A stretch of 64,000 nucleotides of DNA from Beggiatoa leptomitoformis (GCF_001305575.3 NZ_CP012373.2:4168799-4232798), one strand, 5' to 3'; shown: positions 7,865-17,920, counted from the first letter of the stretch. The notes: generated by a model from the letters alone, not told the origin. A program made the numbers and translations.

Positions 7865-9178
7865 TTAGTGAGAAGATTGGCTGGCAAGCGGTAAGGTAAA
7901 GTAGAAGCGACTGCCTTCCCCTTGTACGCTTTCTACACCCGCATTGCCTCCCAATTTGTTGGTAATTCGTCGCACGATAGAAAGTCCTAAACCATGCCCT
8001 TCATTACGCTGCCTATCTCGTTCTAATCGAGAAAACTGGCGAAATAGCTTTGCCGTTTCTTCAACAGACATTCCACGTCCATTATCTTTAACCCAAAATT
8101 CAACAAAATTGTTTGGTTTCAGCGTTGTCCCAATTTCTAATAAAGGCGGATGTCCACCATATTTAAGCCCATTGGTTAAGTAATTCATCCAAATTTCTTC
8201 AATCCAATCGGCATAACCAATGACTAGCGGAAACTGTTCAGGGATGGTTAATTTTCCTTGAAATTGTTCAATCATTGGCATTAAACGCCCTTCTACGGCG
8301 GTAATAACCGTTTTCATGTCAATCTTATCCAGTTGAATATGCTGTTTTTCTACGGTGGCCAGTAGTAATAAAGAATGGATAATTTCGACGGATTTTTTCC
8401 CAGATTTTATAATAATTTCAAATGATTTATTGAGAATTTCCCGTCGTGGGTCATCTTGCATTTCTTCCATTTCTTCAATCCCTAGTTCAGCAAAACCGAT
8501 AATGGCATTAATGGGATTTTTTAAATCATGGGCAACCGTATGTGCAAAAGCCTCTAGTTCACTATTTTTCTCTAGTAAATTACGGTTTGCCTCCTCCGCT
8601 TGAATTTCCAACCCGATAATATTCCGTGATAGAAAATAGTTTAAAATCAATGCACAGATAATACAGAGCAACATAATCAGCGAAAGATTTAAAACAGCTT
8701 GTTGTGTAATATTGTCATAGCGTTCGGTTGATAAGCCTATTGTCAAGATTGCAACGGGAACATCACCTTGATAACCCGGCATAGAAAATTTAAATTTATT
8801 ATTTTTTTTAATGGGGTAACTGGCTTGTACAAATCCCGATGACGCTGAAATATTTCCCGCGCTTCCTAATTCGTTTCCAACGATATCCGTCACAACAATA
8901 TGGTGTAACCGTTTGGTATTTACCAACTCCTCTAAATAGCTGGGCATTTTATTATGAATATTCAACACCACAAGTGCTTGTAGAATATTATCTTGCGAAA
9001 TAGTTTCTGCTAGATATTCCACCGAATCTTGTGCTTCAGTATTTAAAATTCGTGAGAAATATAGAATAGAAAATAAGGTTGTTGAACTGGCTGTTACGAA
9101 AGCAATTACTAAGAATGCTAACGGTAACTTATACTTGATACTCATCATCAGTTTCCCCGAAAAAATATTTATATTCAT
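7865..9178 (-). CDS. Membrane sensor histidine kinase
   Basis: Two membrane helices (about residues 18-42 and 162-184) enclose an extracytoplasmic sensor of about 120 residues. The cytoplasmic part has a short coiled linker, the HisKA H box at His217 (AHDLKNPINAIIGF), the N box WMNYLTNGLKYGG near 325, and G boxes DNGRGMS and GHGLGLSIVRRI. The order suits an Asp-phosphorylating kinase of the HWE-free classical type, similar to phytochrome-like kinases that lack HAMP. There is no adjacent response regulator, so this is an orphan kinase. ATGs at codons 11-12 have a better ribosome site (GGGGAAACTG) than the first ATG, so the true start may be 30 bases inside. Confidence 0.88.
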   Translation of the reverse strand: MNINIFSGKLMMSIKYKLPLAFLVIAFVTASSTTLFSILYFSRILNTEAQDSVEYLAETISQDNILQALVVLNIHNKMPSYLEELVNTKRLHHIVVTDIVGNELGSAGNISASSGFVQASYPIKKNNKFKFSMPGYQGDVPVAILTIGLSTERYDNITQQAVLNLSLIMLLCIICALILNYFLSRNIIGLEIQAEEANRNLLEKNSELEAFAHTVAHDLKNPINAIIGFAELGIEEMEEMQDDPRREILNKSFEIIIKSGKKSVEIIHSLLLLATVEKQHIQLDKIDMKTVITAVEGRLMPMIEQFQGKLTIPEQFPLVIGYADWIEEIWMNYLTNGLKYGGHPPLLEIGTTLKPNNFVEFWVKDNGRGMSVEETAKLFRQFSRLERDRQRNEGHGLGLSIVRRITNKLGGNAGVESVQGEGSRFYFTLPLASQSSH

Positions 9179-9367
9179 GCTGTTGTCATTTTTTTAGGTG
9201 TATTTAAGCAAATTTTATGACATAAACAACATGAATGATTTTTGTTACATCTCTTTATTGTAAGAGAAACTTTTTAAAAATTGTCACTTTCTACAACTTG
9301 TTTTTTGTAATTAGATTTATATAAAAGAAGCCATACGCTGACAACTTGATAAAACAGGAGTTATGTG

Positions 9368-9736
9368 ATGAAAGAAGAACAACGTGTATATAGTCCCGAT
9401 GAAGTCGGACAAAAGCTAGCAACAGAACTCCCACATTGGCATTATGAAGAGGGTTGGATTCGGCGTAAATACAAAACCAGTGGCTGGAAAGGAACGCTAA
9501 TGGTGATTAATACTGTCGGACATCTCGCTGAAGCAGCATGGCATCACCCCGATTTAAGTGCATCTTATGCATTTGTTATTGTTAAGTTAATGACGCATTC
9601 TGCAAAGGGAATTACAGATAAAGATTTTTCACTGGCGAAAAAGATTGAAGAAGTTATCTTATGGCAACCTGATGATGGTATTTTAGAAGGCACGCCCGAC
9701 GACCCAAGATTTAAATATATAAAATATAAAGAGTAA
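9368..9736 (+). CDS. phhB: Pterin-4a-carbinolamine dehydratase
   Basis: Recycles the pterin cofactor by dehydrating 4a-hydroxytetrahydropterin. The 122-residue sequence has the family core: WHYEEGWIRRKYK, then EAAWHHPDLSASYAFVIVKLMTH, with the paired histidines HH and the later H of the active site, and KGITDKDFSLAKKIE. I chose ATG 9368, seven bases after CAGGAG; GTG 9365 is possible. It is slightly longer than the usual 95-115 residues. No phhA is adjacent; the protein may also serve other hydroxylases. Confidence 0.92.
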   Translation: MKEEQRVYSPDEVGQKLATELPHWHYEEGWIRRKYKTSGWKGTLMVINTVGHLAEAAWHHPDLSASYAFVIVKLMTHSAKGITDKDFSLAKKIEEVILWQPDDGILEGTPDDPRFKYIKYKE

Positions 9737-9756
9737 TATTAGTAATCTTATTTTTC

Positions 9757-9788
9757 AATCAGGCATTTAATGCTTCAAATGCTTGATT
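9757..9788. other. Stem-loop after phhB
   Basis: Twelve-base arms AATCAGGCATTT and AAATGCTTGATT (one G-T pair), 8-base loop. There is no T run after it on the + strand, so it is only a weak terminator candidate. Confidence 0.35.
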
Positions 9789-9909
9789 ACAAGTGGGGAT
9801 GCAATTTGTTGCAGATGAATGAAGTGTACAGATGATGCTATACAAATAAAATCACTCCCGTTATAATGCGCGCTTATTTTGACTGTTTGCTGTAAAACAT
9901 TTCTTAAAT

Positions 9910-9994
9910 GCCGATGTGGTGGAATTGGTAGACACGCCATCTTGAGGTGGTGGTGGCTCATGCTGTGCCGGTTCGAGTCCGGCCATCGGCACCA
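9910..9994 (+). tRNA. tRNA-Leu (anticodon GAG)
   Basis: Complete cloverleaf of 85 bases with the CCA end encoded. Acceptor arms are GCCGATG and CATCGGC, the T arm is GCCGG-TTCGAGT-CCGGC, and the long variable arm is typical of leucine tRNA. The anticodon loop TTGAGGT on stem CCATC/GGTGG gives GAG, reading CUC and CUU. Confidence 0.96.
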
Positions 9995-10185
9995 TTTTTA
10001 ACTCTCCCCTATTTTATCAATCTAATAAATCGTTAATTACAGTCTAACCAATAGACTGTGCTAGTATGTGATACGATTTGTTACTGAATGCCTTGGGATA
10101 ATCTTCTTTATCTCCGTTTAAAGCCTGTTTGTTCCTTGTTAAGCATTCCTCTTTAGAATTCCCATTTCAAAGCACATCAATCACG

Positions 10186-12177
10186 ATGGCACAAAAACTA
10201 AATTTTTTCATTAAAAAACCACTGCTTATTGCTGTTTTGATAGGGCATTTGGTGTTTCTGATTGTGCTGGCTGCTCGTCTGTTCGGTGTTTTGCAACCAT
10301 TAGAATTATATTATTACGATTTAATGTTATGGACACGCGCAACGTTAAATAGAACCGCTGAAAAAACAGCAGACCCACGGATTACCCTAGTTTGGCTAAC
10401 CGATGAAGACCAACGCAATTGGGGCTGGCCCATGCCCGATAAGCAATTATCTGATGCGTTAGGTATTATTATCGAAGCACAGCCCCGCACGATAGGCTTA
10501 GATATTTACCGTGATTTACCCGTACCTTATGAAAAAGGTGCAGATTATGAACGCCTACAAACAATTTTAAAAAATAATAAAAATATTATTGCCATTAAAA
10601 AATACAAAAATGAACAAGGGGTTCATGTTGACCCGCCGCCTATTTTGCAAGGAACAGATCAAGTTGCGTTTAATGATTTGCCCATAGATTCAGGTGGGGT
10701 TGTCCGTCGTGGGCTACTCTACATTGTTGATGAATTTGGCGAATTGCATGAAGCCTTTAGTATGAAGATTGCACGCTACTATTTAGCAAAACAAGGTATT
10801 TATACGGAGGGAGACGCATCAGACCCAAGTGTCGTAGTCATTAATGGCACACGCCTTGTTCCACTTGCCCCTAATTATGGCGGTTATGTTGATGGGGACA
10901 CGTTGGGTTGGCAAATTATGCTTACCTATCCCTTTGCATTGGCGCAATTTAACGATGTAACCCTTTCTGATGTACTCAATCGACAATTTGACCCTAACTT
11001 ATTCACCGATAAGATAGTCATTATCGGGATTCGCGCAGAAGCAACGCCCGACTTTCTCTTTCCTGCTTATGGACGGTTTATTGATGGCGACCAACGTGTA
11101 CCCGGTGCATTGATTCACGGCTACATCACCAGCCAACTATTACAAATGGCACTACATGAATCGCCCCCCATGTCTAGTTGGACAGAATGGCAAGAAGTCA
11201 TTTGGATTTGGATTTGGACAATTACAGGGACTTTCTTTTGTTTGTGGACATACAGCCTATCTAAAATTAGTTTTTCCCTTGTGGGCGGTTTACTCCTATT
11301 GGTAACAATTACCTACGTTTGTTTTACCCATTTTATTTGGGTCTTACTCGTCACCCCTGCGGCTGGCTGGATAATCGGACACTTAAGCATGTTTCGCTAC
11401 CTCTCGCAACGAGAAAAAGAAAACCGCGACATGCTGATGCAAATCTTTTCAAAACACGTTTCAAAAGACGTTGCTGAAGCCATTTGGCGGCAACGTGAAC
11501 ATTATCTCAGTGCAGGACGTTTAGTTACACAACGTCTAACCGCAACTGTCCTCTTTACAGATTTACAAAATTTCACCACCGTTTCTGAACGCATGGAACC
11601 ACAAGCCTTGATGGATTGGCTTAATCAATACATGGAAGCAATGGTTTCTGTGGTTGAAAAACATAATGGCCAAGTCAATAAATTTATAGGTGATGCCATT
11701 ATGGCTGTGTTTGGTGTGCCATTTCCGCGCGAATCCACCGCAGAAATTAGACAAGACGCGATTAATGCTGTGGAATGTGCCTTAGAAATGCGCCAAGAAA
11801 TTGAAAAATTACGCTGTATTTGGCACGAACAAGGACTGCCACAAATTCGTATGCGGGTAGGCATTTTCACAGGACACCTAGTTGCAGGTAGTCTAGGCGC
11901 GGTAGATCGTCAGGAATACACCGTTATAGGTGACACCGTCAACACCGCTTCACGCCTAGAAAGTTTTGATAAATCGATTGATGCAGAAAGCGACTGTCGA
12001 ATTTTAATTGGCGAGCCAACACTGAATTACTTGAATAATCAATTTAAAACTGAGCGAGTGGACGATGTACACTTAAAAGGCAAAGAATTAATGATTACAG
12101 TTTATCGAGTTATAGGGCGAATAGACACTATGTCAATAGAGGAAAGTCCGCAAGACAAAGTGACAAACGGATCATAA
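10186..12177 (+). CDS. CHASE2-domain class III adenylate cyclase
   Basis: Makes cAMP from ATP at the membrane. After one N-terminal helix (about residues 12-36) comes an extracytoplasmic CHASE2 sensor (about 40-335, with WGWPMPDKQLSDAL and GLDIYRDLPV), three membrane helices (about 345-440), and a C-terminal cyclase domain. In the latter, VLFTDLQNFT and KFIGDAIMAVFG give the two metal aspartates, the Lys before FIGD is the adenine-reading position, and YTVIGDTVNTASRLE gives the Thr, Asn and Arg of the catalytic set, so it should be an active adenylate rather than guanylate cyclase. ATG 10186 is preferred over TTG 10129; neither has a strong ribosome site. The DUF928 gene follows 40 bases downstream. 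Confidence 0.9.
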   Translation: MAQKLNFFIKKPLLIAVLIGHLVFLIVLAARLFGVLQPLELYYYDLMLWTRATLNRTAEKTADPRITLVWLTDEDQRNWGWPMPDKQLSDALGIIIEAQPRTIGLDIYRDLPVPYEKGADYERLQTILKNNKNIIAIKKYKNEQGVHVDPPPILQGTDQVAFNDLPIDSGGVVRRGLLYIVDEFGELHEAFSMKIARYYLAKQGIYTEGDASDPSVVVINGTRLVPLAPNYGGYVDGDTLGWQIMLTYPFALAQFNDVTLSDVLNRQFDPNLFTDKIVIIGIRAEATPDFLFPAYGRFIDGDQRVPGALIHGYITSQLLQMALHESPPMSSWTEWQEVIWIWIWTITGTFFCLWTYSLSKISFSLVGGLLLLVTITYVCFTHFIWVLLVTPAAGWIIGHLSMFRYLSQREKENRDMLMQIFSKHVSKDVAEAIWRQREHYLSAGRLVTQRLTATVLFTDLQNFTTVSERMEPQALMDWLNQYMEAMVSVVEKHNGQVNKFIGDAIMAVFGVPFPRESTAEIRQDAINAVECALEMRQEIEKLRCIWHEQGLPQIRMRVGIFTGHLVAGSLGAVDRQEYTVIGDTVNTASRLESFDKSIDAESDCRILIGEPTLNYLNNQFKTERVDDVHLKGKELMITVYRVIGRIDTMSIEESPQDKVTNGS

Positions 12178-12217
12178 ACTACTTATAACAAAATAAAGTT
12201 ACATAGGAGTAAATCTC

Positions 12218-12976
12218 ATGCTAGTAAAAAAATCGGTACTGCTGGGTGTTGCTGCCAGTTTAAGTTTAACCCTGTTCACAGGACATCATCACCTGATTCG
12301 TGATGTTATTGCTGATGAAGTTGTCCCCATGTATAAACCCACGTTGGCAGCCGGTGCGCCGACTCGTCGTGTTGGTGGGGGAACACGTGCCGCTAAACTC
12401 ACCAACCTGCCAGAAAATCTTATTCTTGCTGTTGTTTCTCCACAATCAACGGGCTATACAACAAGCGCGCAACCTGTTTTATACTGGTCTTTATCTAGCA
12501 CCATTGATGCCCCGCTCGAAATTACCCTTGATTATGTCGACCAAGCGATGTCAGGGAATAACTACGAACCCTTGTTACAAACCCAAATAGCCAAAGCCGA
12601 AGCGGGTATTTATGGCATTAGCCTAGGGGCGCATAAACTAAGTTTGAAACCCAATGTAGAATACAAATGGTCGGTTTCTATTCCAACGGGTAATCCCGCT
12701 AATGATGTCGTTTCTTTCGGCACGATTATGTTGTTAGACAAACCAGCAGGATTAGCGGATAAATTAGCGAAAGCGGATGACAAACAACGCCCGCTTATTT
12801 ATGCCGAAGCAGGCTTATGGTACGACGCAGTCACCGAGTTTGAAGCCTTGTTAAAAAAATATCCTGATGACACAGAATTACGTGATAAACGGAATCTGTT
12901 GTTAGAAGAAGTAAATCTAAAAGTTGGTAAGACAGGTGCTATTGATGTCGTTGTTGGGGAAGCACGTAAGAGCTAA
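12218..12976 (+). CDS. DUF928 domain exported protein
   Basis: A 252-residue secreted protein. The N-terminus has a Lys pair, a hydrophobic core (LLGVAASLSLTLF) and a likely cleavage near residue 30. The body matches DUF928: RVGGGTRA near 50, LAVVSPQSTGYTTSAQPVLYWSLS near 70, then LKPNVEYKWSVSI near 150 with a tetratricopeptide-like tail (GLWYDAVTEFEALLKKYPDD). Many DUF928 proteins accompany CHASE2 or CHAT proteins in cyanobacteria and filamentous sulfur bacteria; that pairing is seen here. Inferred role: periplasmic ligand or partner for the CHASE2 sensor upstream. AGGAG lies 8 bases before the ATG. Confidence 0.82.
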   Translation: MLVKKSVLLGVAASLSLTLFTGHHHLIRDVIADEVVPMYKPTLAAGAPTRRVGGGTRAAKLTNLPENLILAVVSPQSTGYTTSAQPVLYWSLSSTIDAPLEITLDYVDQAMSGNNYEPLLQTQIAKAEAGIYGISLGAHKLSLKPNVEYKWSVSIPTGNPANDVVSFGTIMLLDKPAGLADKLAKADDKQRPLIYAEAGLWYDAVTEFEALLKKYPDDTELRDKRNLLLEEVNLKVGKTGAIDVVVGEARKS

Positions 12977-12990
12977 TCTAATCGTGATAA

Positions 12991-13022
12991 TTAAGGGACG
13001 AATATATTCATTCGCCCCTTAA
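12991..13022. terminator. Hairpin between convergent genes
   Basis: Arms TTAAGGG-x-CGAAT and ATTCG-x-CCCTTAA with one mismatch. It separates the DUF928 gene from the convergent acetoacetyl-CoA synthetase. No clear T run, so termination strength is uncertain. Confidence 0.5.
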
Positions 13023-13035
13023 CCTTAACAAAATG

Positions 13036-14988
13036 CTATTTGTTTAACAGTGCTAAATTAGCAAATAAGTCTAACGCCTCTGGATTTGCAAGGGCTTCTC
13101 TATTCTTTACAGGCAACCCATGCACCACATTACGCACCGCTAACTCAACAATTTTGCCACTTTTAGTTCTTGGAATATCTGCAACTTGCACAATTTTTGC
13201 GGGAACATGGCGAGGGGTGGTGTTCTGCCGAATATACTGCTTTATACGTTCCCTCAAAACATCATCTAACACAAGCCCTGTTTGTAAACGCACAAATAAA
13301 ACCACCCGCACATCATCTGCCCATGTTTGTCCAATCACTAAACTTTCTAAAATTTCAGGTAATTGTTCAACTTGACGATAAATTTCAGCCGTACCAATTC
13401 GAACCCCACCGGGATTTAAAACCGCATCAGAACGCCCATAAATAATAATTCCATCATGTGCGGTCAACTCGGCATAATCACCATGACACCAAACATTAGG
13501 AAACCGCTCAAAATAAGCAGCATGATATTTTTCCCCTTGTGGGTCATTCCAAAAATAAATGGGCATAGCAGGAAAAGGTTTTGTACACACCAACTCGCCT
13601 TTTTGCGCCCGCAATGCTTGCCCTGCATCATCAAAAATTTCTACGGCTAACCCCAAACCGCGACACTGCAACTCGCCACGCCAAACAGGTAACACAGGAT
13701 TACCCAACGCAAAACAAGACACAATATCCGTCCCGCCCGAAATAGAAGACAGTTGCACATCCGCCTTAATTGCGTGATAAACAAAATCAAAACTTTCTGG
13801 TAACAGCGGCGAGCCTGTGGACAATATCGCCCGTAAACACTGCAAGTTATGTGTCTTATTAGGAACAATTCCCTGCTTATTTAATGCGTCAATAAATTTT
13901 GCCGATGTTCCAAAGACCGTTATTTTTTCTTGCTCGACATAATCAAACAACGTTTGCCCTGTCGGATAAAACGGTGAACCATCGTATAACAACACCGTTG
14001 CCTGTGCAGCTAAGGCAGATACCAACCAATTCCACATCATCCAACCGCAGGTTGTAAAATAAAAAACTCGGTCATTGGGTTTTATATCTGTATGTAATAC
14101 ATGTTCTTTTAAATGTTGTAATAACGTGCCACCCGCACCATGCACGATACATTTTGGCACGCCTGTTGTGCCAGAAGAATATAAAATGTACAAAGGATGA
14201 TTAAACGGTAAACGATTAAATTCAATTGTATCAGCAGTGTAACCCGCAACATAGCTTGAGTACAATGTCGTTTTATTAAGATGCCCAATAGCAGGTAATT
14301 GATTAACATAAGGAATAACAATAACCCGTTCAATAGAAGAAATTGCTTGCGTTATTTTAGGGAGATTTCCTAAAGAATCATGCGGTTTACCATTATAAAA
14401 ATAGCCATCTGCCGTTAATAAAATTTTCGGTTCAATCTGTCCGAATCGATCAATCAATCCTTGCGCGCCAAAATCAGGCGAACAAGATGACCAAACCGCG
14501 CCAATACTGCTCGTTGCCAACATCGCAATAATCGCTTCAGGCATATTAGGCAAATATCCTGCAACTCTATCCCCTGCTTGCACACCATCTGCACGTAAGG
14601 CCTGCGCTAGAACAGAAACTTCGGCATAAAGGTCTTGATAACTCAAGCGACGCTTAACTTGGTTTTCTCCCCAAAACACCAATGCATCTGCGGAATCTTG
14701 ACGACGGAGCAAGTTTTCAGCGAAATTTAAACGGGCTTGTGGAAACCAACGCGCGCCAAACATGGGATATTGATGATTTAATACAACATCACCTTGTGTT
14801 TCTGCAATTAAATTAGTAAACGTCCACAATGACTGCCAAAATTGTGTGGGTTGCTCAATGGACCATTGATATAACGCAGAATAATCCATCAGTTGCAATT
14901 GCCACTGTTGATTAACGGCATGACGAAATGTGGTTACATTAGCGTTATCAATCGCCTCAGTTGTTGGATTCCATAATAAATTAGTCAT
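13036..14988 (-). CDS. aacS: Acetoacetyl-CoA synthetase
   Basis: Activates acetoacetate to acetoacetyl-CoA with ATP in the cytoplasm. The 650-residue enzyme belongs to the adenylate-forming family: AMP-binding signature [16 protein letters not shown] near residue 262, then [15 protein letters not shown], which is characteristic of acetoacetyl-CoA ligase, [12 protein letters not shown] near 412, [20 protein letters not shown] near 525, and the catalytic Lys in [10 protein letters not shown] near 617. Length fits the family. The ATG is preceded by GAGG. It is divergent from a MaoC gene, and an acyl-CoA transferase is encoded at 51-52 kb, consistent with short-chain acid or polyhydroxybutyrate turnover. 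Confidence 0.94.
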   Translation of the reverse strand: MTNLLWNPTTEAIDNANVTTFRHAVNQQWQLQLMDYSALYQWSIEQPTQFWQSLWTFTNLIAETQGDVVLNHQYPMFGARWFPQARLNFAENLLRRQDSADALVFWGENQVKRRLSYQDLYAEVSVLAQALRADGVQAGDRVAGYLPNMPEAIIAMLATSSIGAVWSSCSPDFGAQGLIDRFGQIEPKILLTADGYFYNGKPHDSLGNLPKITQAISSIERVIVIPYVNQLPAIGHLNKTTLYSSYVAGYTADTIEFNRLPFNHPLYILYSSGTTGVPKCIVHGAGGTLLQHLKEHVLHTDIKPNDRVFYFTTCGWMMWNWLVSALAAQATVLLYDGSPFYPTGQTLFDYVEQEKITVFGTSAKFIDALNKQGIVPNKTHNLQCLRAILSTGSPLLPESFDFVYHAIKADVQLSSISGGTDIVSCFALGNPVLPVWRGELQCRGLGLAVEIFDDAGQALRAQKGELVCTKPFPAMPIYFWNDPQGEKYHAAYFERFPNVWCHGDYAELTAHDGIIIYGRSDAVLNPGGVRIGTAEIYRQVEQLPEILESLVIGQTWADDVRVVLFVRLQTGLVLDDVLRERIKQYIRQNTTPRHVPAKIVQVADIPRTKSGKIVELAVRNVVHGLPVKNREALANPEALDLFANLALLNK

Positions 14989-15100
14989 GTACCCTCCTTA
15001 TTATTTTGTATTTTTATCAGCCTACTTTGCTGTAATTGATTTATCCAGACATCAGTCATATATCACGCTAATTATCTTTTATGCAACAGGAAAAAATGCA

Positions 15101-15553
15101 ATGACAATACTATTTTTTGAGGACTTTCAAGTAGGTAATCGATTTGAATCTGAAAAACTGACATTGACAGAAGAGGCCGTTATTGCATTTGGTCAACAAT
15201 TTGACCCGCAATATTTCCATACAGATAAAATACAAGCTAAAGATAGTTTTTTTAATGGATTAGCAGCAAGCGGCTGGCATACCAGTGCATTAACTATGCG
15301 TTTAGTTGTCAGCAGTCCTATTGGTAAAATTGCAAATGGGGTGATTGGCTTAGGCGTAGATGAATTACGTTGGTTTATGCCAACTTATCCCGGAGATACA
15401 TTGCGCGTGGTGATTGAAGTGCTAGAAACCAAAGCCTCACAATCGAAACAAGGATGGGGAGTGGTAAAAATGCGTTGGCAGACATATAACCAACGGGATG
15501 AAATTGCGGCTAGTTTGGTAACGCCGTTATGGGTTAAACGGCGCACCGAATAA
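15101..15553 (+). CDS. MaoC-like hydratase
   Basis: A 150-residue hot-dog-fold protein. It has FEDFQVGNRFES at the N-terminus, the hydratase 2 motif region around FDPQYFHTDKIQAKDSFFNGLAASGWHTSALTMRL (Asp/His pair) and RWFMPTYPGDTLRVVIEVLE, which together mark MaoC-type (R)-enoyl-CoA hydratases. The frame is open further upstream, but the ATG at 15101 follows AGGAA by eight bases and begins at the domain edge. Substrate length is unknown. It lies divergently beside acetoacetyl-CoA synthetase. Confidence 0.85.
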   Translation: MTILFFEDFQVGNRFESEKLTLTEEAVIAFGQQFDPQYFHTDKIQAKDSFFNGLAASGWHTSALTMRLVVSSPIGKIANGVIGLGVDELRWFMPTYPGDTLRVVIEVLETKASQSKQGWGVVKMRWQTYNQRDEIAASLVTPLWVKRRTE

Positions 15554-15569
15554 TTCAAAAATGCGTATG

Positions 15570-15992
15570 TTATTCACTAACTGCCATCGCTAGATTCTCC
15601 GTAACTTGTGCATCAACGGTGATGGTGGGTGGGTCTGCTAAGACTTTTTTCACGCTACATTCGTTTGTTGCCCGCACAAGGGCAGATAAATATTTTTGGG
15701 GAAAAGTCTGTGGAACATGAATTATCATGCTGATGTCGGTTAAACGATGGCTAACAGGGTCACGGTTGCTATGCAGGGTTAAACGAATCTCGTCGGTAAC
15801 AAGCTGGCGAGATTGGCAAAAACGGAGAACAAAAAAGCCTGCACAAGCAGCAAGACTGCTAAGAAAATAGGAAAAAGGATCGGGTGCGATACCTTGTCCA
15901 CCGTTTTCTATGGGTTGGTCGGTTTGCACGGTAAAGCCATCAAATTGTGTGATAACTTGTAACCCTTCGCCAAAATGTACATTAATATCCAT
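15570..15992 (-). CDS. OsmC-like peroxiredoxin-fold protein
   Basis: A 140-residue OsmC-superfamily member: DPFSYFLSSLAACAGFFVLRFCQSRQ places the two conserved cysteines (peroxidatic type) about 15 residues apart, and the C-terminal half has NECSVKKVLADPPTI. OsmC/YhfA proteins reduce organic peroxides. I start at ATG 15992, which follows GAGGACAACGGT; an upstream frame extension to 16061 has no ribosome site. The C-terminal half looks like the YhfA subgroup. It faces the MaoC gene end to end. Confidence 0.85.
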   Translation of the reverse strand: MDINVHFGEGLQVITQFDGFTVQTDQPIENGGQGIAPDPFSYFLSSLAACAGFFVLRFCQSRQLVTDEIRLTLHSNRDPVSHRLTDISMIIHVPQTFPQKYLSALVRATNECSVKKVLADPPTITVDAQVTENLAMAVSE

Positions 15993-16108
15993 ACCGTTGT
16001 CCTCATGTGTAACACATCTAATCAGTATATTAGTATATAGTAATATATATAAATGTGCCACACGATGACCGACATCAGAAAAATACTAATAAATTCAAAC
16101 TAATAATC

Positions 16109-17293
16109 TTAAATCACACCCGTCGTTTTAAGTTGAATAATCTCAGCTTCGCTATAACCTAATGTACGCAAAACCTCTTGATTATGTTCGCCTTGTAATG
16201 GTGCATGTCGGTCGATACTAAACGCATATTCACTAAACTTTAATGGAAAAGCGAATTGCTTTACTGTCCCTTCAGTTGGATGTTGTGCATGAATAAAAAC
16301 GCCACGGGCTTGGATTTGTGGGTCGGCTAAACTTTCTTCAAAGGTTAAAATCGGCGTAACACCACAGTCAACGGTTGCTAATTTATCTGTCCAATATTGT
16401 TGTGTTTGTGATGCAAATAAGTCGGTGAGTGCTTGTTGTAGTTGCGTTGCTGTGTGACCTGTTGACCATGCTAAACCTAACCAATCAGGGCGTTGTATTG
16501 CTTGACAAAAGGCTTGCCAAAATTTGGGTTCTAATGCACCCATTGCCATGTAGCGATTATCAGCCGTTGCATAAATACGGTAGTTAGGTAAGCGACCCGT
16601 GAGCATATCTTCACCACGTGGGCTCGTTTTTGTCTCACGCACATAGGTTGATAATGCGGCAACCGTGTGTACTAAGGTGCAATCAGTCATAGAAACATCG
16701 ATATAAGTTCCCTTACCTGTTTTTTGCACTGCATATAATGCGGCTAAAATACCCATTGCTGCGCTGAGTGTACCGCCTGCTAAATCAGCAATTTGAAAAT
16801 TAGACATTGCAGGGGCTTCGCCCGCTAAACCCGTTTGGTCAACAACACCACTATAACCGCAATAATTTAAATCATGCCCCGCTTTATCACGATAAGGTCC
16901 TGTTTGTCCGTAGCCTGTAATGGCACAATAAACAATACGTGGATTAATCGCTTTTATCGTGTCATAACCAATTCCTAATTTATCTACCACTTGTGGGCGA
17001 AAACTTTCAATAATCACATCTGCCGTTTTTGCCAATTGTAGAAAAATGTCGCGTCCCTTTTCTTGACGCAAATCAAGGGTAATACCGCGTTTATTACGAT
17101 TGACTGCGAGAAAATAGCCTGAGTTTTTAGGTTTTTCCACACCCATCCAGCGTGCATAATCCCCTTCGCCCGTGTCTTCAATTTTAATCACATCCGCCCC
17201 CATATCTGCTAGATGTAAAGTACACATAGGGCCGGGTAATAAGCGCGTTAAATCTAATACACGCACACCATTAAGTGGTTTATTTTGTAGCAT
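16109..17293 (-). CDS. Family III CoA-transferase / alpha-methylacyl-CoA racemase-like enzyme
   Basis: A CaiB/BaiF-superfamily enzyme of 394 residues acting on acyl-CoA esters. N-terminal DLTRLLPGPMCTLHLADMG and VIKIEDTGEGDYAR, then NRNKRGITLDL, are family signatures. The stretch KAGHDLNYCGYSGVV carries the His-Asp seen in alpha-methylacyl-CoA racemases, followed by an Asp in IADLAGGTLSAAMG, so racemase activity is more likely than CoA transfer. ATG 17293 follows AAAGGAAG; a start at 17329 has no such site. It stands alone. Exact substrate is unknown. Confidence 0.82.
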   Translation of the reverse strand: MLQNKPLNGVRVLDLTRLLPGPMCTLHLADMGADVIKIEDTGEGDYARWMGVEKPKNSGYFLAVNRNKRGITLDLRQEKGRDIFLQLAKTADVIIESFRPQVVDKLGIGYDTIKAINPRIVYCAITGYGQTGPYRDKAGHDLNYCGYSGVVDQTGLAGEAPAMSNFQIADLAGGTLSAAMGILAALYAVQKTGKGTYIDVSMTDCTLVHTVAALSTYVRETKTSPRGEDMLTGRLPNYRIYATADNRYMAMGALEPKFWQAFCQAIQRPDWLGLAWSTGHTATQLQQALTDLFASQTQQYWTDKLATVDCGVTPILTFEESLADPQIQARGVFIHAQHPTEGTVKQFAFPLKFSEYAFSIDRHAPLQGEHNQEVLRTLGYSEAEIIQLKTTGVI

Positions 17294-17482
17294 TATGATT
17301 AGGCTTCCTTTGACAGTGCGTAAATGCACCTGATAGGCATTTAATGTATTTATAGAGAGGGTTAAATAATAGCTATTTCTTTAAATTTAACAAGGGATAC
17401 AATGATATTCAGCAATATGTGTAGTTGTTTTGCTGATGATTTGGCAGGGAATTGAGAGGGAGATAAAAATTGCTTAACGAGA

Positions 17483-17508
17483 GGGCAGTTATACAACACT
17501 GCCCCTTT
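17483..17508. terminator. Possible terminator hairpin
   Basis: Perfect 7-bp stem GGGCAGT/ACTGCCC with an 8-base loop, followed by CTTTTA on the + strand. The neighbouring genes both run on the - strand, so its use as terminator is doubtful. Confidence 0.35.
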
Positions 17509-17543
17509 TACTAACCGCATCTTAACCAATCAAGCAACCGTGT

Positions 17544-17864
17544 TTATTGCTGTGCTTTTTTGTCTTCCATCTCATGTGCAGGTTTAGATTTCTTCGTGCT
17601 TACTTTATGGATGGATTTCTTGTCAACACCGCTATGTTTGAGTGATGTGTTAGTACCCGTTTTGGACTTCTTATTGTGTACTTTGTGATGGACAACCTTT
17701 TTATTGCTATCCGCTTTTGTCTTCTCATGCGCCATCTTGTGAATAGGTTTTGCTTCCGTTTTCATCGTTACAGACGGCTGTGCAGAGGCAGGTTCTTCTG
17801 CAAAAGTGGTTGCACCATAACCTAATCCGATAAGGAATGCTACTGCTAAATACTTGCTTTTCAT
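17544..17864 (-). CDS. Small exported Lys/His-rich protein
   Basis: A 106-residue protein with a clear signal peptide (MKSKYLAVAFLIGLGYG, cleavage near TFA-EE). The mature part is very basic and low in complexity: repeated KKS, HK and HKM groups, no cysteine and no aromatic core. The signal peptide is nearly the same as that of the next gene upstream, so the two are tandem paralogues whose mature regions have diverged. No family is recognised. The charge and His/Met content suggest binding to metal ions, nucleic acid or the envelope; none of this is shown. Confidence 0.75.
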   Translation of the reverse strand: MKSKYLAVAFLIGLGYGATTFAEEPASAQPSVTMKTEAKPIHKMAHEKTKADSNKKVVHHKVHNKKSKTGTNTSLKHSGVDKKSIHKVSTKKSKPAHEMEDKKAQQ

Positions 17865-17920
17865 GGTATTAAACTCTGTATTGAAAAATTAAAAGGGAAG
17901 ATTAGATACAAAATTCAAAC

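Noticed and set aside
9767-9961. 64-codon frame on the - strand across tRNA-Leu
   Set aside because: Runs into a certain tRNA gene and has no ribosome site.
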